NCBI RefSeq assembly: GCF_018069805.1
Contig: NZ_JAGPYN010000005.1
Location: 164,054-228,053 of the forward strand
Direction: 5' to 3'
Length of the DNA: 64,000 bases
Source: Pseudoalteromonas ostreae
GTDB lineage: Bacteria > Pseudomonadota > Gammaproteobacteria > Enterobacterales > Alteromonadaceae
This document shows, piece by piece, positions 53,095-61,280 of this stretch (position 1 is its first letter; each line of letters begins with the position of its first letter). The position numbers were made by a program, and so were the translations under genes. Below the pieces are notes generated by a model. The model saw nothing but the letters and a program-made list of their open reading frames with translations, searched no databases and had not been told where the DNA came from.

Positions 53095-54699
53095 TCAACT
53101 GGTTTTAAATTCAATCTCTATTTTTCCTTCTTGCAGTTTTACGTTACAAGGAGGATAGCTGCGATTAGTTTTTAATACTTTATCGAAAATATGAATTTCG
53201 ACCCCAGAATGCAACTTTTTATTGACCGCTAAATTAGCGTTATTAAGTAGTTCATAGAGACTTTGTTCTAGTGTTGTTAAGCGTTTTTCTAGTTGCTCTG
53301 CTTGTTGGCAATAATGTTGCTGAGTTGCCCCAATTTTAGCGAGCAATAGTTTTTTCTTATCTAAATCTTTTACTAAATCGGCCTTTTCTAGGGTTGCTTG
53401 CAGGGTGTCTAATTGTTCATCTGTTTTAGCTAATTCTTTAAGACATTCATCGGTTTCAGTGGTAACAGATTTTCCTGATGCTACCATGTTTATGAGCATT
53501 TTAGCGCCCGATTCATTACCAATTTCACCAGCGATAATCATTCCTGCATCCAGGATCTCACCACCAAATAACTTCCCTTGTGGATTGTCTGCTTGGCCTA
53601 TCTGTAAAAGCTTAGTCGCTTTCATTGCGCAGTGGCTAGCTTGGCGTTCAATAAAAATATTATTACCTTCAAGGTAGCTATATTGGGCGTGAGATAAATG
53701 AATATCACCGTTACAAATAATTTTGCACGAAAGCGTTTTATCATCTAGCTGGTGGCCAATCACACCTTGTTTAATGGTGATATTACCTTGCGCTGTCAGT
53801 TCTCCAGATTCAACTGTCCCCATCACAGTTATATCGCCTTTGGCGGTTACTTTCATACCTGGTTCTATATTGTGGGTAACAATAATGCTGCCATCAAAGT
53901 TTATATGGCCGCTTTTAACAGTGACATCGGCAATAGTAAAAATATCATCAACGCGCATGCCATTTTGAATTTCGACCGGCACGCCCGCAATACTTGAGAT
54001 TAATTCAAGAGGATTGGTTTTTGATATTTCACTGCCCTCACCGGCAACTAGCGGGCTACTTTCTCCTGCTTTTGCCGGAAGGACATCGCCTTTTACGGTA
54101 AAGCCCTCTTTACCAGGGGTTGCGGGTTGCTGTCGAACTAACAATGTGCCGGGTTCGACACTGGCTAATTTGCCAAAATCACGCATATCAACAGTGCCAT
54201 CTTCGCGCAATTTAGGGGTGTGCAAACGCTCTTTTAAAGTTAGTACTTGAGGGAGTAATTTTGATGATTTACCGTCTTCTGGTAAGCGACCTTTAGCGAG
54301 AATACCTTTAACAGTAGTGCCTGCGGGTAATTCAAATTGTTTTTGTAGCAGCTGCTCTAAAAAAGCTTGTTTGTAACCTCGAGCAACCCCAGCTTTGATT
54401 AGCTGTTGCTTAGCTTGAGCAAGGGCTAAAACTTTACCACCTTGTGCGAGTGTGAGTTCGCCTGTTGCTAACATTTTATCATCACTGAGTGTAACAGTTA
54501 ATGTGGCGTCATGCTTACTGGCAACCACTAAACTACGTTCGCTACTAGGCTCTTTAAAAAAAGCACTGATAGCATCATAGTCTATGCGACATTCACAGAA
54601 TGTTGATTTTTCTAGAGCCTCAATAACAAATGCGGCACTAGGCGGCGAATGTTCTATCACATCGAGTAGTACATTACCGTTATGAGCAAGCTTAAACAC
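53095..54699 (-). CDS. FapA family protein (DUF342)
   Basis: 534 aa. N-terminal DUF342 domain, a central polymer-forming beta-helix (DITVMGTVESGELTAQGNIT, GVIGHQLDDKTLSCKIICNG, DIHLSHAQYSYLEGNNIFIE), then a coiled coil (about 415-490, LDTLQATLEKADLVKDLDKK) and a C-terminal beta segment. FapA of Vibrio helps place the flagellar placement protein FlhF at the pole. No flagellar genes are nearby, so its role here is uncertain. No signal peptide. Confidence 0.87.
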   Translation of the reverse strand: MFKLAHNGNVLLDVIEHSPPSAAFVIEALEKSTFCECRIDYDAISAFFKEPSSERSLVVASKHDATLTVTLSDDKMLATGELTLAQGGKVLALAQAKQQLIKAGVARGYKQAFLEQLLQKQFELPAGTTVKGILAKGRLPEDGKSSKLLPQVLTLKERLHTPKLREDGTVDMRDFGKLASVEPGTLLVRQQPATPGKEGFTVKGDVLPAKAGESSPLVAGEGSEISKTNPLELISSIAGVPVEIQNGMRVDDIFTIADVTVKSGHINFDGSIIVTHNIEPGMKVTAKGDITVMGTVESGELTAQGNITIKQGVIGHQLDDKTLSCKIICNGDIHLSHAQYSYLEGNNIFIERQASHCAMKATKLLQIGQADNPQGKLFGGEILDAGMIIAGEIGNESGAKMLINMVASGKSVTTETDECLKELAKTDEQLDTLQATLEKADLVKDLDKKKLLLAKIGATQQHYCQQAEQLEKRLTTLEQSLYELLNNANLAVNKKLHSGVEIHIFDKVLKTNRSYPPCNVKLQEGKIEIEFKTS

Positions 54700-54811
54700 G
54701 GATCATCCTTTTACAACACTTAAGTTAAAGGTTTTTATAATTATACAGGGATAGAGTGCTAGAGATTTGAATAACTGTCAAGAAAATCGGCGAAAAGGGA
54801 ACTGATGAGTT

Positions 54812-54843
54812 AATACACCTAAGTATAAATACTTAGGTGTATT
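54812..54843. repeat. Long perfect inverted repeat after ridA
   Basis: 15-bp perfect dyad (AATACACCTAAGTAT and its complement) with a 2-bp centre, 10 bases after the ridA stop on the minus strand. No U-tract, so either a weak terminator or a protein-binding dyad. Confidence 0.5.
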
Positions 54844-54852
54844 GCTGTAAGC

Positions 54853-55245
54853 TTAATTTGTTGAAGGCAATTCCATAATACCATCAATCTCAACTTGCAC
54901 ATTTTTTGGTAATGCGCGTACGCCAATCGCAGCTCGGGCAGGATAAGGTGCTTTGAAGTATTGACTCATTACTTCATTTACCGTCGCAAAGTTAGATAGA
55001 TCAGTTAAATAGATATTAACTTTTACTAAATCTTGAATGCTACCACCGGCTTCTTCACATACCGCACTAATATTTTTAAATACTTGATGTGTTTGTTCCG
55101 CGAAATCTTCAGAGATCACTTCCATCGTTGCGGGGACTAATGGAATTTGACCAGATAAGTAAACTGCTGTACCAACTTTTACTGCTTGGCTGTAAGTGCC
55201 GATGGCAGCAGGTGCTAGATCCGTAGAAATAAATGCTTTATTCAT
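54853..55245 (-). CDS. ridA: 2-iminobutanoate/2-iminopropanoate deaminase
   Basis: 130 aa. Hydrolyses reactive enamine/imine products of PLP dehydratases. Motifs: [48 protein letters not shown], and the catalytic arginine in [20 protein letters not shown]. It follows spoT by 12 bases on the same strand, a conserved pairing in many gammaproteobacteria. Confidence 0.95.
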   Translation of the reverse strand: MNKAFISTDLAPAAIGTYSQAVKVGTAVYLSGQIPLVPATMEVISEDFAEQTHQVFKNISAVCEEAGGSIQDLVKVNIYLTDLSNFATVNEVMSQYFKAPYPARAAIGVRALPKNVQVEIDGIMELPSTN

Positions 55246-55257
55246 GATTTTCCTATG

Positions 55258-57363
55258 TTATTTTTTACGATAGACTTTTTGCACATCAGGCATTACGCGA
55301 ATGCGACGCATGATATTAGCAACGTGGACACGGTTTTTAACAGTGACTCCTAAATCTATCACGTATAAATTGCTTTCTTTTTCATCAGTGGCAATTTCCA
55401 CTATGTTTGCTTGGGTTGTAGCAATTACATTGGTTAGTTTTGCGAGTGCGCCTTGGTGGTTTATGATTTCCACACGCAGTGATGCAATATATTCTTTTTC
55501 AGGGTTATCATCCCATTTTACAACCAAATATTTGGAGCGTTCAGTTTCCCAGCCGCGAATATTTTTACATTCTTGACGGTGAACTGTGATGCCTTTACCT
55601 TGGCTTATATGTGCGGTGATAGCATCCCCTGGCACTGGTCGACAACATTTAGAATAGTTAACTAGCATACCCTCAGTACCAATAATGGTCGCTTTAGCAT
55701 TTTTAGCCATATCGCTTAAATCATCATTGTCACTTTGTAATAGGCGGCGTGCGATCAACATACTCATTAAATTACCACAGCCAATTTCAACCAATAACTC
55801 TAATACAGTATTAAGCTCATGCTCTTCAAGTACACGGTTGATATTTTCTGCTGGCAAGTCATCAAACTTCGTTTCACCCAAAGCTGAATCGAGTAATCGA
55901 CGGCCTAGCAGTAAAGCCTCTTCATGATGCTGACTTTTCAGGTAGTTACGGATGCCTAAACGAGCTTTACCAGTAACAATAAAGTTGAGCCAAGTCGCAT
56001 TTGGATGTGCACCAGAGCTAGTAATAACTTCAACTGTTTGCCCTGTATCGAGTGCTTTATTTAACGGATGAGGTTTACGGTTAACACGTGCACCTACACA
56101 GGTATTACCTACATCGGTATGGACCGCGTATGCAAAATCAACGGCGGTTGCACCCATAGGTAACTCAACTATGCGGCCATCAGGAGTAAACACGTAAATT
56201 TCTTCTGGGAATAGCTCTGTTTTAACGTTTTCAACAAATTCAAATGATGAGCCTGCGCTTTGTTGTAATTCCAACAAACTTTGCATCCACTGGCGTGCAC
56301 GTTGTTGTGCAGTGTGGCCTGCGTTATCACCTGATTTTTTATACATCCAATGAGCTGCCACCCCTTTATCTGCCATGTGGTCCATATCGTGAGTACGAAT
56401 TTGGATCTCCACCGGAATACCATGTGGGCCAACCAATGAGGTATGTAACGATTGATAGCCATTAGTTTTTGGCACTGCGATATAATCTTTAAAGCGTGTT
56501 TCAATAGGCTTATATAAATTATGTGCAACCCCTAATACGCGATAACAGGTGTCCATTGATTCAACGGCAATCCTAAAAGCGTAAATATCCATCACTTCAT
56601 TAAACAGTAACTCTTTATTCAGCATTTTTTTGTAGATGCTATATAAGTGTTTTTCACGCCCTGAAACGGTGGCTTTAATGCCAGCCTCTTCAAGTCGAGC
56701 GGTTATTTCTGTTTGGATATTCGAAATGACTTCTTTACGATTACCGCGTGCTTTAGCGACTTCTGATTTTAAAGCGCGATGACGCATAGGATAGAGCGCT
56801 TGAAAGCCTAAATCCTCTAATTCATTCTTGATATCGTGAATACCTAAGCGATTAGCAATAGGTGCATAAATCTCTAATGTTTCACGTGCAATACGGCGGC
56901 GTTTATCAGGGCGTAGTGCACCTAGCGTGCGCATATTGTGTGTACGATCAGCAAGTTTGATTAAAATAACCCGAATATCTTGGGTCATCGCCATAATCAT
57001 TTTTCGATAGTTTTCAGCTTGGAATTCTTTTTTATCTTTAAAGCTGAGCTTATCAAGTTTGCTTACGCCCTCAACTAATTCTGCGACTGTATCGCCAAAA
57101 ATTTCGGCTAAATCTTGTTGGCTAAAGTCGGTGTCTTCAATCACATCATGCATTAATGCAGCCATTAACGTTTCGTGATCTAAATGCATACCAGCCAGAA
57201 TTTGGCTTACTTCAACAGGGTGAGTAATGTAAGGTTCGCCACTTGAGCGAGTTTGACCCTCATGGGCCTCTCGGGCTACCACATAGGCTTTTTGTACCAG
57301 CTCTACATCAGCAGCAGGTAAGTATTCTGATATTTTCTTTTTTAGACCTTCAAAAAGATACAT
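55258..57363 (-). CDS. spoT: Bifunctional (p)ppGpp synthetase/hydrolase SpoT
   Basis: 701 aa. HD hydrolase domain (YITHPVEVSQILAGMHLDHE, ALMHDVIEDTDFSQQDLAEI with the HD pair, LADRTHNMRTL), then a synthetase domain (GREKHLYSIYKKML, VPKTNGYQSLHTSLVGPHGI), TGS (EEIYVFTPDGRIVELPMGAT), a helical/zinc-finger region (SKCCRPVPGD) and ACT (ASLRVEIINHQGALAKLTNV). Controls the stringent response. Order rpoZ-spoT-ridA is consistent with related genomes. Confidence 0.97.
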   Translation of the reverse strand: MYLFEGLKKKISEYLPAADVELVQKAYVVAREAHEGQTRSSGEPYITHPVEVSQILAGMHLDHETLMAALMHDVIEDTDFSQQDLAEIFGDTVAELVEGVSKLDKLSFKDKKEFQAENYRKMIMAMTQDIRVILIKLADRTHNMRTLGALRPDKRRRIARETLEIYAPIANRLGIHDIKNELEDLGFQALYPMRHRALKSEVAKARGNRKEVISNIQTEITARLEEAGIKATVSGREKHLYSIYKKMLNKELLFNEVMDIYAFRIAVESMDTCYRVLGVAHNLYKPIETRFKDYIAVPKTNGYQSLHTSLVGPHGIPVEIQIRTHDMDHMADKGVAAHWMYKKSGDNAGHTAQQRARQWMQSLLELQQSAGSSFEFVENVKTELFPEEIYVFTPDGRIVELPMGATAVDFAYAVHTDVGNTCVGARVNRKPHPLNKALDTGQTVEVITSSGAHPNATWLNFIVTGKARLGIRNYLKSQHHEEALLLGRRLLDSALGETKFDDLPAENINRVLEEHELNTVLELLVEIGCGNLMSMLIARRLLQSDNDDLSDMAKNAKATIIGTEGMLVNYSKCCRPVPGDAITAHISQGKGITVHRQECKNIRGWETERSKYLVVKWDDNPEKEYIASLRVEIINHQGALAKLTNVIATTQANIVEIATDEKESNLYVIDLGVTVKNRVHVANIMRRIRVMPDVQKVYRKK

Positions 57364-57434
57364 TCACACTCCAATGTTCTCGTGAAGCAAATAGGTAACG
57401 GTATGTTAAGAATATACGATGAAAAGAAGGGATT

Positions 57435-57469
57435 GCCAACGGCTAGAATAGAAATACTATACCGTTGGC
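57435..57469 (-). terminator. Possible terminator or attenuator between rpoZ and spoT
   Basis: GCCAACGG / CCGTTGGC stem with an inner ATAG/CTAT pair, followed in the minus direction by a pyrimidine-rich tract (AATCCCTTCTTTTC). Could reduce read-through from rpoZ into spoT. Confidence 0.5.
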
Positions 57470-57491
57470 TAAATCAGACAAGGAAGTCAGA

Positions 57492-57767
57492 TTATTGGTT
57501 GCCGCCTACAATAGCTGCAACTGCAGCCATTTCAGCCGCCTCTTGATGTTGTTGCTCTTCACGATCAATAAGATCCATTGATGAGCTATCCACTAAACCA
57601 AGTTCAATTTCACGTAAAGCAACAACCGTTGGTTTATCGTTTTCAGGATCAACCAGTGGTTTTTTACCACCAACCGCGATTTGACGGGCACGACGGGCCG
57701 CAACTAAAATTAAATCAAAACGATTACCAATTGCATCTACTGCATCTTCAACAGTTACGCGAGCCAT
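57492..57767 (-). CDS. rpoZ: RNA polymerase omega subunit
   Basis: 91 aa. [40 protein letters not shown] and [17 protein letters not shown] are the conserved core of omega, which holds beta-prime and forms one ppGpp site of the polymerase. It lies between gmk and spoT as usual. The C-terminal tail is alanine-rich. Confidence 0.97.
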   Translation of the reverse strand: MARVTVEDAVDAIGNRFDLILVAARRARQIAVGGKKPLVDPENDKPTVVALREIELGLVDSSSMDLIDREEQQHQEAAEMAAVAAIVGGNQ

Positions 57768-57884
57768 CTTAGCACTCCAAATAAATTTTTAAGCAAAGAC
57801 GTAGTTTACTGCACCGAGTCAGATTCGCCAATAGCTTGTGGTTAATTTAAACAAATAAAATACTTACTGAACCCAAATTAGGAT

Positions 57885-58505
57885 TTAGCGCAGTAAGTCT
57901 ACGAGTAAATCTTGATGGCGAATAGCTTGGCTTTGTAGCGATAAGCGTTTTGCCAATACGATCGTCTCAATTTCCTTCAGCGCAGTTGCAAAATCATCGT
58001 TAACCACTACATAGTCATATTCATTGTAATGAGACGTTTCAGATTGTGCTTTTGCCATGCGACCAGCAATGATTTCTTGTGAATCTTGGCCGCGATTATT
58101 TAAGCGCGCTTCAAGTTCAACTTTTGACGGTGGTAGGATAAAAATGGTTTCAACATCAGCGACCAAGTCACGCACTTGACGTGCACCTTGCCAATCAATA
58201 TCTAAAAATACATCAATACCAGCTGCAAGCTGATCTTCAATTGCTTGCTTTGATGTACCGTAGTAATTATCGAATACTTGCGCCCATTCAAAAAAATCAT
58301 TTTTTTCAATTAATGATTTGAATTCATCAACATTTACAAAGTGGTAATGCACGCCATTTGCTTCGCCCGGACGAGGCGAGCGAGTAGTGTGCGAAACAGA
58401 TACTTTCATATCATTATACTTAGTTAACAATGCATTGATTAAGCTGGATTTACCCGCACCAGATGGTGCCGATAAAATAAATAAGTTTCCGCGAGTTTGC
58501 GTCAT
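57885..58505 (-). CDS. gmk: Guanylate kinase
   Basis: 206 aa. Phosphorylates GMP to GDP. P-loop: [22 protein letters not shown]-binding: [52 protein letters not shown] contains the Walker B-like Asp. Same strand as rpoZ, 117 bases apart. Its upstream neighbour was originally yicC; a genomic island now separates them. Confidence 0.97.
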   Translation of the reverse strand: MTQTRGNLFILSAPSGAGKSSLINALLTKYNDMKVSVSHTTRSPRPGEANGVHYHFVNVDEFKSLIEKNDFFEWAQVFDNYYGTSKQAIEDQLAAGIDVFLDIDWQGARQVRDLVADVETIFILPPSKVELEARLNNRGQDSQEIIAGRMAKAQSETSHYNEYDYVVVNDDFATALKEIETIVLAKRLSLQSQAIRHQDLLVDLLR

Positions 58506-58531
58506 TACTTTGCTCTCTACTAAAAATAAAT

Positions 58532-58559
58532 AGGCTTGAGTTACAAGTAACTCAAGCCT
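58532..58559 (-). terminator. Hairpin upstream of gmk, probably the original yicC terminator
   Basis: 13-bp perfect stem AGGCTTGAGTTAC / GTAACTCAAGCCT, followed in the minus direction by ATTTATTTTTAG. There is no gene directly upstream on this strand now, but the displaced yicC 3' end stops at 58618, 59 bases away. It would have ended yicC, or it attenuates gmk. Confidence 0.7.
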
Positions 58560-58617
58560 TAGATAACACCATTATACTTTAATAACTAAACACTGCTCAA
58601 GTTGAGCAAAGAAACAC

Positions 58618-58638
58618 TTATTCGATATTTTGGATCTG
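58618..58638 (-). repeat. att site, gmk side: displaced 3' end of yicC
   Basis: Read on the minus strand this encodes QIQNIE-stop, the same as the last codons of yicC. It shares 17 of 21 bases with 61281-61301; the 8 bases CAGATCCA are identical, and all four differences (CAG/CAA, AAC/AAT, ATA/ATC, GAG/GAA) are synonymous. That is the signature of an island integrated into a gene's 3' end that replaces the end with its own copy. Confidence 0.75.
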
Positions 58639-58802
58639 AATGTGGAGTGTTATTATTAAACGCTTTAAAATCAATACTTTGAGTTTTTGTTTTAACTTGC
58701 GTAATAGATTTAGTAACCACTTGGGGTGAGGCTGAAGAGCTTTAAGCTATTTTGCTTAATGATACCTCAATACAAGTTAGTACCTAATAAAGAGCGTGAT
58801 AA

Positions 58803-58830
58803 TTGATTAACTGTATAATTTTTGTATTAT
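58803..58830 (+). promoter_or_regulatory. Candidate promoter of the AHH-nuclease locus
   Basis: TTGATT (58803-58808), 16-bp spacer, TATTAT (58825-58830), 40 bases before the ATG at 58871; a TATAAT also occurs at 58814-58819. Confidence 0.45.
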
Positions 58831-58870
58831 ACACCCAATCGTAATCAAATAATCAAGGAAGAGTGTTTTT

Positions 58871-58978
58871 ATGAATCAATTACACCAGTACCCTCACCCT
58901 GAAAGTCCTCAAAACCCTTCCCCCTTAGAAATGGCTATTTATAACTATGAATTGAAAGCCAAAGAGTTTCATAATTAA
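58871..58978 (+). pseudogene. 5' fragment of the AHH-nuclease gene, ended by an in-frame TAA
   Basis: ATG 58871 has GGAAGAG seven bases upstream. Thirty-five codons (MNQLHQYPHPESPQNPSP, then LEMAIYNYELKAKEF) run to TAA at 58976-58978. The same frame then continues without a further stop (RIAQKGLEGEELKKK) into the ATG at 59024 and the nuclease. One base change at the TAA would restore a 234-aa protein. This looks like a nonsense mutation, unless the stop is read through or translation restarts. Confidence 0.7.
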
Positions 58979-59023
58979 CGAATAGCTCAAAAAGGGCTGG
59001 AGGGCGAAGAACTCAAAAAGAAG

Positions 59024-59575
59024 ATGGCTCGTGACTTTAATCATTTGCAAAAAGAAAAAGAGAGAATTACAGCCCATGCTCGCTTACAAACAGATTTAAA
59101 GGAATATCGTGAGAAAAATGCAGGTTCAACAGTTACACAGTTAAAGCAAGAAAAGCATCACCCTACACAAAAGCTTGCTCGTCATTTGGCTGCAATAGGT
59201 GAGCCTAAACCAACTAATCTACATGAAGCCCACCACATTATTTGTGGTAAAGGCCAGTACCAATCAGTAAATATGCTACAAACCAGACTTAATTTACATC
59301 TACACGGAATAGGGATTAACGACCCGATTAACGGCGTGTGGTTGATTAACTTTGAAAAAAATAAAGAACAAAATTGGGATAGCCCTGCTTCACCGCCTCA
59401 CCGTAAACTACATAGGTACAACTATGAAACATGGATAAATACCAATTTTGGTAATAAATCTACGCTTAGAGGCTTATTTTTAAATAGACTAAGAACTGTT
59501 AAAGTTAAAATAAAAACAGGCACGTTGCCCGCTGGTTTACTTGAACCAAAAAATGAAAATTGGAAGGCTTTGTAA
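59024..59575 (+). CDS. AHH-family (HNH-like) nuclease toxin domain protein
   Basis: 183 aa from the internal ATG 59024. The C-terminal half carries the AHH signature: HEAHHIICGKGQYQSVNMLQ, NLHLHGIGINDPINGVWL and SPPHRKLHRYNYETWIN. These match the pattern of this predicted DNase domain of bacterial polymorphic toxins (known from comparative genomics). The N-terminal part is a charged helical linker. No secretion signal, PAAR, VgrG or Rhs region is attached, so it is an orphan toxin module. Its stop overlaps the next gene (TAATG). A weak GGAGGGCGAAGA stretch about 30 bases upstream might allow re-initiation. Confidence 0.75.
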   Translation: MARDFNHLQKEKERITAHARLQTDLKEYREKNAGSTVTQLKQEKHHPTQKLARHLAAIGEPKPTNLHEAHHIICGKGQYQSVNMLQTRLNLHLHGIGINDPINGVWLINFEKNKEQNWDSPASPPHRKLHRYNYETWINTNFGNKSTLRGLFLNRLRTVKVKIKTGTLPAGLLEPKNENWKAL

Positions 59576-60162
59576 TGACTGTATATCAAATCAAAAACGA
59601 AGCTTACACATACGACGTAATCGACTTTGATATTGTTGAGCTCTCAAAAATACTCTCAAAAAATAATGACCTCGAGCCGGACACTATATTAACGATGTTT
59701 ATGTCAGCAGCATCAGACAATATAGAGTTTAGCCACCTATGGCCCGAAGGATTAAATTTTAATTATTTTGGTAAAGCTAAAAAGCAAAACTATGACATAT
59801 CGCGCTTAGGTCATTTTTTAATAATGAAGATGCCAGTATATGAGTTGTTAAAAGAGCGCTTAGCAAATTTTGGAGAGTTTTTACCCGTTAAAGCTGAAGG
59901 CAATAACATGATGTTGTTTAATTTGCTTACCTTCGGACAAGAGCAAAAAGACATGTGTTTGACTAAGTACGAAGATGGCTTTGAAGACGGTTTAGAGTTA
60001 CTTACTTTTGAGCAAGACGATATACAAAAAAAACTATTGTTTAAGTCTAAGCTAGAAGGCGCTCAAAAAGTTTATTGTACTGATGAGTTTAAAAACATCA
60101 TTCAAAGTAACAAATTTAAAGGTTTAGTATTTGACGAAGATTTACTAGATCCGTTTGTTTAG
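59575..60162 (+). CDS. Putative immunity protein, Imm11/DUF1629-like
   Basis: About 195 aa from ATG 59575, which overlaps the nuclease stop and has GGAAGG seven bases upstream; the frame from 59560 is an extension. Intact and acidic. The order HFLIMKMPVYELLKERLANF, EFLPVKAEGNNMMLFNLLTF, and a C-terminal KVYCTDEFKNIIQSNKFKGL followed by VFDED is like the DUF1629/Imm11 immunity family, as I recall it. Position directly after an AHH toxin with coupled translation supports an antidote role. Family match is moderate. Confidence 0.65.
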   Translation: MTVYQIKNEAYTYDVIDFDIVELSKILSKNNDLEPDTILTMFMSAASDNIEFSHLWPEGLNFNYFGKAKKQNYDISRLGHFLIMKMPVYELLKERLANFGEFLPVKAEGNNMMLFNLLTFGQEQKDMCLTKYEDGFEDGLELLTFEQDDIQKKLLFKSKLEGAQKVYCTDEFKNIIQSNKFKGLVFDEDLLDPFV

Positions 60163-60300
60163 TGCTGCTGACTTTAAAGACTGAAGCGTTGAGTAGTTAA
60201 GTACTCACTTGTTGCGAATAAAATACTTTCAGACTCTTGATCTGAACCAATAGTTTTGGATACCTCATTAAGTGAGTAAACTAACTCATAGAGGTGAATT
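60163..60300. other. Non-coding island segment between the immunity gene and the IS scrap
   Basis: No gene. Includes TGAGTA-gttaag-TACTCA (60190-60207), a short stem, and a GAGGTGA ribosome-site relic at 60291-60297 that belongs to the adjacent decayed transposase. Confidence 0.4.
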
Positions 60301-60402
60301 ATAACAACAAAGACCAAACGTAAATCCTATTCAGAATAATTCAAAGAAGAAGCGCTAAAGCTGGCAAGTAAAGTATGTAATGGTCTAATGAAACTGGAGA
60401 GG
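60301..60402 (+). pseudogene. Remnant of an IS3-family transposase orfA
   Basis: The frame reads ITTKTKRKSYSE-stop-FKEEALKLASKVC. This is the start of IS3-type OrfA proteins (K.R.YSEEFKEEALKLA). The usual ATG is ATA although a good GAGGTGA site precedes it, and the second E of the EE pair is TAA at 60337-60339. The match stops after LASK, so only about 100 bases of the element remain. No terminal inverted repeats could be paired. Confidence 0.6.
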
Positions 60403-60403
60403 T

Positions 60404-61084
60404 TTATAGCGTAAATTGGTCAGAATTTTCCCGCAGGCATTGATACACCCTCTCTAGTTCTTCAAGTGATAGGGCGCGGCTGCGGCTTTGCTCTACACCG
60501 GCAGCATCCGACACGTTAAATGCTTCTGCTGGGTTTGAGGTGCGCAAATCTAGCTTAATTGCATGCCTGAATAATTGCTTGCAGTACATGAGTGCATCAT
60601 TGGTAATACTCGGGCGGTTACTTTGTGCAATGCGCTGTATCGCGCCGCGAATATCTCTGGGGTTTACTTTTTCGATTGCTAACCCACCAAAATAAGGGGC
60701 TAGATCTTTAGTATAAACACGTCTGGTGATATTCGGGTGCTTTAAGCGTTTTTCGCACTCTTGCAGCCAGCCTTCGGCAAGATCATTGACAGTTTTTAAA
60801 GTTTCATTATCGAGGCGCATTTTTTCGGCCTGAGGATCGATGTTTTCATTTTTCACATCAAGCACAATTTGCGCTGACTTTAAACGTGCCTCAGCCAATG
60901 AAACATCTGGGTATTTGCCGAAGGTTATTTCTCTGCGCTTTTTATGAATTGTATATCTAACGACCCAAAAAGCGCTTCGCTCTTTACTGATTCGGATATA
61001 GAGGCCATTCCCAATTGAGTGATAGCCTACTTTACCCGTTTTGATTAAAGACTTAATTTGCCGAGCGTTAATTTTGTTTGCAAT
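60404..61084 (-). pseudogene. Broken tyrosine integrase of an MGI/P4-like island
   Basis: Open frame of 226 codons from ATT at 61084 (the expected ATG start is mutated: IANKINARQIKSLIKTGKVG). The DUF4102-type arm-binding N-terminus is intact: YHSIGNGLYIRISKERSAFW, KKRREITFGKYPDVSLAEAR. It is followed by the core-binding domain: GGLAIEKVNPRDIRGAIQRI and MYCKQLFRHAIKLDL. The protein ends at LRENSDQFT, just before the catalytic domain with R, HxxR and Y, where IS3 remnant sequence begins. A full-length relative is about 400 aa. It reads away from yicC, as expected for an integrase beside its att site. Not functional. Confidence 0.8.
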
Positions 61085-61105
61085 ATCATATCTTTACAAT
61101 AAAAT

Positions 61106-61163
61106 TGGTGGCAGATTTTTAAAGTTTGAGGCAAATTTTGAATTTTTTCAAAATCTGCCACCA
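61106..61163. repeat. Inverted repeat between integrase and att site (possible arm sites)
   Basis: 14-bp perfect dyad TGGTGGCAGATTTT (61106-61119) and its complement (61150-61163), spacer 30 bp, plus further CTGCCA copies up to about 61175. Arm-type sites for integrase or excision factor often look like this; inference from position. Confidence 0.5.
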
Positions 61164-61280
61164 TTTCTGCCATCATTTTTTCATTACAAAGAGCAATTCG
61201 GAGCAACAGGTTGAAACACGTAAAATTCATAACAACCAGATTTTAAAGGCCATTTTAACGTACCGAAACAGCCTGAAATA

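Larger units (their letters stand above)
58506..58870. other. 365-bp region between gmk and the toxin locus: displaced yicC 3' end and island left side
   Basis: Contains the hairpin at 58532-58559, a 15-bp near-palindrome TGCTCAA-G-TTGAGCA (58594-58608), the displaced yicC end (58618-58638) and an AT-rich promoter zone (58803-58830). A 44-codon GTG frame (58720-58586, minus) has no ribosome site and is not called. Confidence 0.55.

Noticed and set aside
58586..58720. 44-codon GTG frame on the minus strand (VVTKSITQ...LNLSSV)
   Set aside because: No ribosome site, spans the displaced yicC end in another frame; might be a coincidence or a relic, not enough to call.
61045..61230. 61-aa minus-strand frame
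   Set aside because: Covers the repeat region before the integrase; out of frame with the integrase and no family likeness.
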